Assembly: GCF_003054445.1 (NCBI RefSeq)
Contig: NC_042508.1
Location: 1,178,001-1,242,000, forward strand
Length of the DNA: 64,000 bases
From: Pichia kudriavzevii
Taxonomy: Eukaryota; Ascomycota; Pichiomycetes; Pichiales; Pichiaceae
Direction: 5' to 3'
The notes below the pieces were generated by a model. That model did not search any database. It was not told the DNA's origin and saw only the letters and a list, made by a program, of their open reading frames with translations. The position numbers and the translations under genes are program-made. Shown in pieces: positions 56,356-64,000 of this stretch. Numbering within the stretch: position 1 is the first letter of the stretch; every line of letters begins with the position of its first letter.

Positions 56356-58503
56356 ATGGCTATCATGAAAAAACTGTTATCGCTCTCCGTATCCAGTATC
56401 GAGAAAGATGCAGCGCCTTATTTTGAGACTCATATTACACGCCAAAATCAATGTATAAAACAACATCCTCTTAAGCAGTTCGTCTCTCTTTGGAATTCGT
56501 CTCTTAACATGTCACTTAGAACAGAGAAGCTAAAATTGATGTCGTAAGTTTATTCTATATAAACTCCAGCCCAGAAGAGGCAAATTCTAACAGAAAATCT
56601 GATGTAAACTCAAAATTTAGCTGCAAGTTCTGCAAAAAAAGAAAGGTATGGAATCGATTATAAGTGAAAAAAGTTTACCCAAGCAAATGAATACTAACAT
56701 CAATGTATTTGAGGACTACAGATTAAATGTGACTTTAAAAACCCTTGCTCCAACTGCCTGAAACATAATATTGTATGCGAGCCAGTCGTCCAAGATTTAA
56801 GACAAAAAAAATATACAAACCATTACATATCGACATTAAAATCACAACTGAATAGATTGGAAAAGTTTTTAAGTTTGTTAAAAAAAGTAGATACAATCTC
56901 TAGAGATAGACTATTGTGCAATTTTGATTTATCATCCAACACAGAATCGCTTGACCTTCCACCCACATCATCTGACAATGACAAAAATCATCTGAAGGAT
57001 AAATTCATTTCTTTTTCAAAACCGCCAATTTATACGTCCTCAAAGCTTAGAAATATAAAACAAAAAACTAAAAAGAAGACATTCACTCCGTTTCACCATC
57101 ACACTACCGTAAAATACATTACAAACTTCTTCAAATGGAAATATATGGAGAATAATCTATATATTTACAGAGAATCTTTCTTGACGGACTTTTTTCGTGA
57201 AGAAAATGGTCCTAATAACTCTTTAGAGTATTGTACCGAAGACTTAATTTATGCTATATGTGCAATAGGCTCAATAATAGATTTTGGTGATGATTACTTT
57301 ATGTACCAGGGTATTTTATTTGACACGCCTGAAAAATTCTACTACCAAGCAAAATACCTCATATTTCAAAAACTGAATTCAAACAGTTATAACGAAATTA
57401 CATCCATTCAAACTCTTTTATGTCTTTCTTACTTCGATCTAGGAAGAGGGAATGATTTATCAGCGTGGACATTAGCCGGTATTGCATTTCGAATTGGCAC
57501 TTTTGACAACTTTGAACTAGACCCTAGACTTACTGTTGGCAACAATATTCTGAACACCCACCTGACGCTCACGGAATACGAAGCTAACGTGAAAACCAGA
57601 ATATACTGGGGGTGTGTGATTGCCGACTCATATATCTCTTTTGTCTTAGGCAAATCCCCCACGCTGAGGCATCTGCGAGCAACAATGCCTCATTGTAAAA
57701 ACTTACCGTTTTTGAAAGGCATTGAAAGCTTCTTGTATTTTGATCCGGTTGCAAAAACACCTATAATTGTTAATATATCCAGACCCCTAGAGAAGTTGAA
57801 CGTGCTCTATCAGCTTGCCAATAGATATCATGACCTAGTCTATAGAGATTCATCATCAAATAATGGTCTGTCAACCTTGTATTATCTGGAAAAGTTCAAT
57901 GTGGACATATTTCATTGGAAGGATTCACTCCCTAGAGATTTGTATTGGACAAAAAATGAACTAAAAAGCAATGGATACAACATAAATTTAATGTTTTTTA
58001 GGTATCAGTATTACCTGATTTTACTTTCATTTAACAGAGACTTCATCGATGCTGACAATAGTTTAGATGAAACTGTATCTCCTGCCTTGATTTGCACCAG
58101 TGCGATCGAAGACCTCTATACATCCATTCAATGTTTTTCAAAATTTCATTCTTTAAAATATGCTTCATTAAATATGGTGTATTTAGCTATTCTGGGTATT
58201 CAAATTGTCCCCAAACTTCCAGAAAACATAGCTCTAACTGTCCAAAAAAAATCTTTGATCAATATTTTTGGTTCAGTGTTGGCCGAAGGTGCATCTGTTT
58301 ACGAAATCGCAAAAGATGCCTACGAGGCATATCTCGCTAATTTCAAAGATTTGGGCTTGAAGCATAATATAGGAAGTAGAAGTCCTGACACAGATAGAAG
58401 TAAACACAGTTTAAACCATATTTTGGCTCCTGTTAGTTTTCGTGACGTTCAAGAAACTGTTGGTTTTGACGAAAGTTTAATTCCTTCCTTGAACTATGGA
58501 TAG
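56356..58503 (+). CDS. Zn2Cys6 transcription factor, three exons
   Basis: Probable regulator of the divergent transporter. The long frame lacks a DNA-binding domain, but splicing two short introns restores one. Exon 1 ends at 56543, exon 2 is 56621-56645 and exon 3 runs 56722-58503. Joined, they read MSCKFCKKRK then IKCDFKNPCSNCLKHNIVC, a perfect C-x2-C-x6-C-x5-C-x2-C-x6-C cluster. A linker and coiled coil follow (YISTLKSQLNRLEKFLSLLK). A fungal-TF domain comes next, containing LLCLSYFDLGRGNDLSAWTL, AGIAFRIGTFDNFELDP, VKTRIYWGCVIADSYISFVL and GKSPTLR. The start is unsure: ATGs in frame at 56356, 56509 and 56539 give 664, 613 or 603 residues. The zinc cluster next to the start favours 56509 or 56539. 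Confidence 0.82.
56544..56620 (+). other. Intron 1 of the Zn2Cys6 gene
   Basis: 5' site GTAAGT, branch-like TTCTAAC (56585-56591), 3' site TTTAG, 77 bp. It is needed to join an ATG to the first zinc-cluster cysteine, because the frame upstream of that cysteine reaches a stop without an ATG. Confidence 0.65.
56646..56721 (+). other. Intron 2 of the Zn2Cys6 gene, inside the zinc cluster
   Basis: 5' site GTATGG, perfect branch point TACTAAC (56692-56698), 3' site TACAG, 76 bp. Removing it joins cysteines 1-2 to cysteines 3-6 of the cluster. It lies between codons. Confidence 0.9.
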
Positions 58504-60853
58504 GATACTATCTTGTCCTTGTAAAAAGCCCTCTATGTACTATTTGAGCATTCTTGAATTGTCACTTCTGTTGTTATACTTAAGTTTGAAGCTCTTATCC
58601 CCAAATGACAAGACTATTCATAGTAGTTAAAATCTAATTTTTGTGTTGGGAACCAATCAAAATTTCCTTTAGTATACTGTATAACACTCTACAGTAGGCT
58701 TATTTATATTTGCTTCACTTATGTTAATATTCTAATTCCTAGAAGATTAGATCTGCCTGTAATGCCTTTTGTATTTGCGCATTCATTGTACAACTAAAAA
58801 CAGCTTAGCTTGCATAGTGACTTTAGTTGTTTTATGCAAAATCCGAACATTTGTTGTGTACAACCATCGCCATGCTTTTGGTTAAATAACTACACTAAGT
58901 GGTTATAAAGTATTGGGTATAATTAATTTGTAGCTTATTAGTTGTAGGTCACATCGTCAGAACAACCTCAATAAGCAGAATCAGTATCAGTTTTTGAAAA
59001 TCTGGTGTTCAAAAATGAGCAATATCAGTAAGGAAAAAATAACTTCATTTCTCTGCCACTTCATCTAATAAAGAATAATCTCATATATTTGTATTAATCT
59101 ACGCTCTCTAAGTTTCAGCAAGTTGGTGTTTTAATTACATATTTCAACGAAGAACTAAAAAAAAGTATAATAGCTTCTAGGCCTAGCTATAATGTTATAA
59201 GGTATTAAAAAGCAATTCAGCACATTAAGAAAGGATATGCCGTAAATAATCGATTTTGCGCCCAGCTTGGTCTTTAATTAGTACTTTGTTTTATTGAAAA
59301 GGAAAACACGAAAACAGAATTTAGAACCAAAAATTAAAATGTATCTCCTCTATCTTATAAAATACCTATTTTTATCAATTTGCCCTTAAGAATACTATCC
59401 TTAGCTGACTATTTCAAATAAAATGCCAATGATACTAGGTGTAAAGTGTCCGGAAAGGTTTTATCAAAATAGAAAGCAGAAAGACGCAGAACATGTTTAA
59501 TAAAACTACGCTTACTAGTAAATAGATTCATACTACTACTACAGCTAGCCAACTATAAAACAATAGGTTATAGGCTCATTTACAAGTCGCAAGCGCTTGG
59601 AACCCAGCAAAAGCATTTAGTAGCTGTTTTTCATAATGTTGAAAATCTACATGATTCATGAAATAAGTAATTTTTGGTTTTCTTATTATGCCATTTTAAT
59701 CAAAGCTGTCACTAGAAATAACACTTTTAGCAGAAAATAGAGATTTTCATAGTACTAGCGGCATATAATAATTCATCTCCCAAACTCCATTAAGTTAAAG
59801 CAGACTGACATGTAGATCACGTTACAAAATTTATAAAACCTTGTTTGCTGAAGTTATTGTTGAGATGCATACAAAAGCTATTAACTGGTCGTAACTATAC
59901 ACCTCTTTGTCAGTTCCAATAGGGTTGATGAGATCTAGTCTATACAACTTTTAGGATTGAAGAAAAACACTATTTCTAAAGTGATAAAATTATTTTTAAA
60001 TTCCACAACTACCAGAGATAAGTTTGTCTAGGTGTGGCTAGTTTACTATACAACTAATATGCCTAATAATATTAACTGCCGTTCTTTAGCTTCTCCTTTC
60101 ATATTACTTTAGGTAAGCTCTTGTATTAACTATTTAACCTACAATTTTTGATATTGCTATCAAAATCAGGATGAAATATTATCAGCAGTTGAATATATTT
60201 CGTATTGCTAAATATTTACTTAGCTGTCAAAGAATTATGTCTTGTTGGATATATAATTCGACTGGATAAATCACAAAGGTTAAAAACTAAGATTATATTC
60301 AAAAGCTCTATTTTGGAAATTAATGTGGATAAATTTAAAATTGTTAAAACATTTGAAAGGGATTTTTCAAGATGTGTTCCAAAAAAGGAAGTGCCAGTAG
60401 ATAGACGATAACATACTGATGTTTAGATTTCGAATTCAGGATAGTGAAGTTAACAAGGGTCAAGTATCCGGAGTAGGAAGCAAAGAGAGTTAGTCCCGTT
60501 GATCATGTAGAGTATCAGTATAGAGAAGGCGTCGGAGACACTGTCATTAGTATAAATTAACTATTTTTTATCAAGGGGCTATGACAGGACTGGCATAGTA
60601 AAAAATTAAGACTTAAAACATAATAAGCTCATAAAGATGTCTGCCACACGAAAAAGAGAAGCAACAGAGGGTGATTCCTGGTTGCTGGCGTGAAGTATGT
60701 AACACAGACGATAACTGGTAATATAGAATAGATAATGCTGATATAGCTTCTAATCGGAAGTGAAAAGAGGAAAAGGAGAAGCAAAAGAGATATTTTCTCC
60801 AACATATGAAATAGATGCGACACCTTACTTAAAGTCCATTTAAAATTTCAATT
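58504..60853. other. Gene-poor AT-rich region upstream of tRNA-Leu
   Basis: 2.35 kb with no credible gene; the longest frames are under 70 codons and look random on both strands. The sequence is AT-rich, stop-rich and low in internal repeats. A purine-rich run (60761-60790) sits close to the tRNA. Regions next to tRNA genes are common landing sites of Ty-type LTR elements. A decayed remnant is possible, but I see no terminal repeats that prove one. Non-coding RNA genes cannot be excluded by eye. Confidence 0.5.
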
Positions 60854-60935
60854 GGCAGTTTGGCCGAGTGGTCTAAGGCGTCAGGTTTAGGTCCTGATCT
60901 TTTCGAAGGCGTGGGTTCGAACCCCACAGCTGTCA
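60854..60935 (+). tRNA. tRNA-Leu (anticodon UAG), no intron
   Basis: 82 nt with all arms visible. The acceptor GGCAGTT pairs with AGCTGTC, and the discriminator base is A. The D-arm is TGGCCGAGTGGTCTAAGGC. The anticodon arm TCAGG-TTTAGGT-CCTGA has TAG at 60888-60890; a class II long variable arm (TCTTTTCGAAGGC) follows. The T-arm is GTGGG-TTCGAAC-CCCAC. A and B boxes are intact. It reads CUN leucine codons. The anticodon arm is uninterrupted, whereas S. cerevisiae tRNA-Leu(UAG) genes contain an intron, as far as I recall. Confidence 0.97.
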
Positions 60936-61390
60936 TTACTTTTTTGGTTATAAAATATAACTAAACATACTTATATTACTTACAGCTTGACTCCATTTAT
61001 TCATGGTAATGAATTCGAGACTGTGAATGCAATGTTGCTTTAGTTTGTTGTGAAATTTCTGCTTCAAAAATTGATTTGGTCAAGTTTACTTTTCAAAACC
61101 AACAAATAGATCAAAAAGATATTTCTGAACCAACTAGTGATGTCAGATACCAATAAGCTCACTTTTTCTGTTTACTACAGTCTGAGGTACATAAAGCTTT
61201 GTCTTCAATTATGATTGTGCAGCTCACCATTCATGTGTCTGATTTTGCTATGTCCGATTATGATGTGTAATCTGAACTGTGCTTTGTTCTCGCGGGTGAC
61301 ATAAATTGACCTTTCAAGGTGTGAGCACGCCACCGCAAATCCGAGACCATCAACCTTTTTTCCTAAAGATTGTACTACCAATAAAGTAGA
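60936..61390 (+). promoter_or_regulatory. tRNA 3' flank and promoter of the CCDC124-like gene
   Basis: Starts with the Pol III terminator and is otherwise AT-rich. A GC-richer patch (61288-61345) lies just before the next gene. No other gene recognised. Confidence 0.5.
60940..60945 (+). terminator. RNA polymerase III terminator of tRNA-Leu
   Basis: Run of six T starting 5 nt after the mature tRNA end, the usual Pol III stop signal. Confidence 0.9.
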
Positions 61391-61990
61391 ATGGCAAAAA
61401 AAGGAGGAAAGAAAGGAAAAGAAGCACCTGTTCAGCAGCCCGAATCTGATTCTGATTGGGAAGATGGTGCAAAGAAACCATCTAAAAAGCAGTTAGAGCA
61501 AGCGGCTAAGAAACAAGAACAGTTAGAGAAGAAGAAGGAGCGTGAGTTGTTACTTCAGATGGAGGAGGCTTCAATCAAGTCTAAGAAAGGTGGTAAGACT
61601 AAGAGCCACAAAAAAGATGATTTGGATGATGCACTTAATCAGTTTGGTCCTAAAGGTACAATCTCTGCCGATGGTTTAGATGATTCTTTAGCCGCGTTGA
61701 CTTTATTGAAGAAGGATGCCGTTACTAACAAAGATCTGGACAGACATCCCGAGAGAAGATTTAAGGCCGCTCTAGCCTCTTATACAGAAAGAAGATTGCC
61801 TGAAATTAAGAAAGAGAATCCAGGTCTAAGAAAACAGCAGATGGAACAATTGATTTACAAAGAATTTCAGAAAAGCCCTGAGAATCCTTTCAACCAGGAG
61901 ACAAATATTAGTTACGACGCCAATACAGAAGAAGTCATCGGTAAGAAGAAAGAAATCCGGGATAAAAGATCTAAGAAGTATGAAAAGTAA
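61391..61990 (+). CDS. CCDC124/Oxs1-family ribosome-associated protein
   Basis: Members of this family bind idle 80S ribosomes at the tRNA/mRNA sites; S. pombe Oxs1 has also been linked to stress transcription. The 199 residues have a Lys-rich N-terminus (MAKKGGKKGKEAP) and a long charged coiled coil (about 30-75). The conserved C-terminal domain (118-169) contains RHPERRFKAALASYTERRLP, then IKKENPGLRKQQMEQLIY and SPENPFNQ. The S. cerevisiae counterpart Lso2 is only about 92 residues and keeps mainly the N-terminal part. The long form here resembles animal and fission-yeast proteins. Confidence 0.88.
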   Translation: MAKKGGKKGKEAPVQQPESDSDWEDGAKKPSKKQLEQAAKKQEQLEKKKERELLLQMEEASIKSKKGGKTKSHKKDDLDDALNQFGPKGTISADGLDDSLAALTLLKKDAVTNKDLDRHPERRFKAALASYTERRLPEIKKENPGLRKQQMEQLIYKEFQKSPENPFNQETNISYDANTEEVIGKKKEIRDKRSKKYEK

Positions 61991-62174
61991 AGTGCAATCA
62001 TTTTAAGGCCAATATTTAACCTTGAGTAACTCTTATGTAACTTAGGCGATTTCACGACAGTAGTCTTTAACGCCTAACTATATATATATCTAACAGTAAC
62101 TTACAAAAATATACAATTCGAGACGAACAATTATTGTCTAACGATAATTGGTGCTCAATTCATTGAAATGGCCC

Positions 62175-64000
62175 TTAAAACAATCCATCGTCATCACCGT
62201 CACCAACATCAGCGTGGTTTGCCTCCTTTACGTTTTCTGATCGATGGGGAGTACCATTTTCAATGCTACCATCATGACCATCTTCGTCTTCGTCTTCGTC
62301 ATCAATGATTTTTGATTTTGTTCTCTTCAGTTTCTCGGTTTCATCATCGTCACTGTCAGAATTCTGAGCTTCTGCTTCTTCAATATCACCACCATCATCA
62401 TAATCATCATTCAATGCTTCACTATACTCAGCATCTTCATCGCTATCGTCAATGAATTCCCTTGAAAGTTTACTATCCTTTTGATGAACTTTTTTCTTCT
62501 TTGCAGCCGGTGCATCACCCTCGTCGTTAACATCTTTCTTCTTTCTGCCTCTTTTCTTTTTTTCTTTTGGCTCAGGTGATTTTTCAAGTTGGTCCTTCAT
62601 ATCCTTTTCTTCTTCAAGCCTGAGTAAATTCCACTCTTGTTGTTGTTGCTCTAGCGCTTTCCTTTCGGCAATGAGTTTAGCCTCAGCCTGCTTGCGTTCC
62701 TCTTCTTGTTTCAGCCTGGCTTCTTCCTTTAATCTATCCTCCTCTTGCTTTATTTTTTTAGCCTCTCTAAGTCTAGATTCAAAGCCTTGTTCATGACTTT
62801 TCTGCTCTTCCAACGACTTTTCCAGTTGTTTCAAAAGTGTGTTACCCATTGATGCTCGAAGCTTCAAATCTTCTGTTGGGTATGGTGGATGCACCTTACT
62901 GTCAGCTGCCATATCATTCAAAACGACAATAGCATTTTCCAAGCCTTTGATAGATTTCTCTAAATCTTCCATAGTCCTTTTGTTCGGTGGCAGCTTTTTG
63001 ATGAAATCAGCAAGCTGAAATTCAATGTAGGTTAAATTGAACTTGTAGGCTGGAATAGGGTTTAATTTAAATGACCTATCCGCATATTCAAATGCCTTTT
63101 TGAAGCAATCAATATTCTTTTCCGACAGCCCTCTCAATAACCAAGCTCTAGCAAAGTAGTTTAGTAATCTGGCATCATTCCCATCGGTGAACCTAGTCAA
63201 TGCTAACTCATAGTTTTCAATGGCTTTGGTGAACTGTTTCAAATCCAATAGGCAATGCCCTAAATTTAGATAGACAGTAATATCATTCAACGAATCCCTG
63301 ACTTTTCTAAATATTTCTAAAGCTAAACCATTTTGTTTCTTCTCAGCGAATATAATTGCAATACCCTGAGCAGCATAAGCATTCTTGGGATCAAGGTTCA
63401 AAACTTTTTGATATAACTGTGCAGCCCTCACGTAATATGCATCTTTTTTTTGCTGGTCTTTTACTTCTCTTGCTAAAGTACAATAAATATTAGCCATTGA
63501 GATTAAGGCATAACAATCGTGTGAAGTATATTTGGTCAACGTTTCTCGGTGATGTTCACTTTCAGAGTCCTTTTTGTCGGTGACTAATCCATGTTTGGAG
63601 CCAAATTTTTTTATATACCAACCATAAAATGATCTCACTTCCAAGTCATCTGATTCTGCTTCTAATAAGCGCTGGACTTCTTCATTAACATTTCTATCTT
63701 CGGACAAACAAGCAATTGTCAACCATCTGATTTTTGCACTGACATAATGAGGACATCTTTCAATGATCTTGTTGTAGATGTCCATTGCGTCCTTTATTTT
63801 GACAGGGTCATTGGTAGATTCTTCAGCCCTAGCAACATTATAATTTAAAGTAATCTTAAGTGCATCAGTAATCAGTGGTTCTTTAGAATTTTGCGACTCA
63901 ACGTTTTTAAGCGCTTTCCTGAAATATTCTTCTGCATCACCGACATGATTCTCAAGTAAGGAAAAAACTCCTAAGTTATTAAACAGTATTGCCGATATCT
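62175..64000 (-). CDS. CTR9: Paf1 complex TPR subunit Ctr9, 3' part
   Basis: Scaffold of the Paf1 elongation complex, needed for histone H2B ubiquitination and H3K4/K36 methylation. The frame is open to the window edge (residues ISAILFNNLG at the border), so the N-terminal part lies outside; about 608 residues are seen. TPR repeats are clear (AAQLYQKVLNLDPKNAYAAQ, FRKVRDSLNDITVYLNLGH, FTKAIENYELALTRF). A long charged coiled coil (QEEDRLKEEARLKQEEERKQ) follows, then a Lys/Asp/Glu-rich tail with KKKRGRKKK and phospho-type acidic runs, as in yeast Ctr9 (1,077). Confidence 0.94.
   Translation of the reverse strand, partial: ISAILFNNLGVFSLLENHVGDAEEYFRKALKNVESQNSKEPLITDALKITLNYNVARAEESTNDPVKIKDAMDIYNKIIERCPHYVSAKIRWLTIACLSEDRNVNEEVQRLLEAESDDLEVRSFYGWYIKKFGSKHGLVTDKKDSESEHHRETLTKYTSHDCYALISMANIYCTLAREVKDQQKKDAYYVRAAQLYQKVLNLDPKNAYAAQGIAIIFAEKKQNGLALEIFRKVRDSLNDITVYLNLGHCLLDLKQFTKAIENYELALTRFTDGNDARLLNYFARAWLLRGLSEKNIDCFKKAFEYADRSFKLNPIPAYKFNLTYIEFQLADFIKKLPPNKRTMEDLEKSIKGLENAIVVLNDMAADSKVHPPYPTEDLKLRASMGNTLLKQLEKSLEEQKSHEQGFESRLREAKKIKQEEDRLKEEARLKQEEERKQAEAKLIAERKALEQQQQEWNLLRLEEEKDMKDQLEKSPEPKEKKKRGRKKKDVNDEGDAPAAKKKKVHQKDSKLSREFIDDSDEDAEYSEALNDDYDDGGDIEEAEAQNSDSDDDETEKLKRTKSKIIDDEDEDEDGHDGSIENGTPHRSENVKEANHADVGDGDDDGLF

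Noticed and set aside
60205-60411. 68-codon plus-strand frame in the gene-poor region
   Set aside because: No recognisable domain, high Lys/Ile content as expected from AT-rich random sequence, and no neighbouring frames to support a gene or a mobile-element remnant.
58644-60801. Possible LTR-type ends (TGTTGG near 58644, CCAACA near 60796) beside the tRNA
   Set aside because: The motifs are short and common, the two ends are too far apart for a solo LTR, and I see no matching terminal repeats or target duplication.

Overview
This window is nuclear DNA of a budding yeast (Saccharomycotina). The genes are compact, mostly intron-less and face both ways. The three introns I can place are short (76-90 bp) and have yeast signals: two carry a perfect TACTAAC branch point, the third a TTCTAAC. 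The mitochondrial lysyl-tRNA synthetase has a CTG codon at a conserved leucine of class II motif 3, so CUG reads as leucine and the CUG-Ser clade is unlikely. An S-formylglutathione hydrolase ending in the peroxisomal signal SKL recalls methylotrophic relatives and suggests a Pichiaceae-type yeast. The species is inference only. About 35 protein genes and one tRNA gene are supported, with no intact mobile element.

Layout. 1-9.1 kb: acetyl-CoA synthetase behind a long leader, proteasome subunit Rpn12, a Golgi Mnn2-type mannosyltransferase, ceramide synthase. 9.6-15.5 kb: mitochondrial uS2 and mitochondrial LysRS head to head, then a G1-cyclin-like gene behind a 654-nt ATG-free leader. 16-22.9 kb: a YchF/Ola1-type GTPase (YLF2) facing OTU2, cytochrome c heme lyase CYC3 with an intron, a DENN-like protein, a thioredoxin-fold protein without a peroxidatic cysteine, YAF9. 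23-34.7 kb: SEC61, YPK1, FBP1, a Zn2Cys6 factor, AIM18/46, S-formylglutathione hydrolase, a small PPxY membrane protein. 35-45.9 kb: an Asn-rich orphan, a large Ser/Asn-rich protein with a leader free of ATG for 904 nt, two diverged cullin-family genes head to head, a short Lsb5-like VHS protein, ASA1. 46-54 kb: DUN1, RNH1, RIB4, ESF2, DSS1. 54.5-58.5 kb: an MFS transporter and a divergent Zn2Cys6 regulator whose shared promoter has inverted CGG half-sites and GATA sites. 58.5-64 kb: a gene-poor stretch, tRNA-Leu(UAG), a full-length CCDC124/Oxs1-type protein and the 3' part of CTR9.

Themes. Mitochondrial gene expression recurs (MRP4, MSK1, DSS1, YLF2, CYC3), and Puf3-like UGUANAUA sites lie just after the stop codons of MSK1, DSS1 and YLF2. 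Acetate use and gluconeogenesis are represented by ACS and FBP1. Sphingolipid control is represented by a ceramide synthase and its known kinase family, Ypk1.

Most worth following up: the transporter/regulator pair with its own candidate operators and a regulator split by two introns; three long leaders purged of ATG; the adjacent diverged cullin genes; and the CYC3 intron, which hides the true N-terminus.
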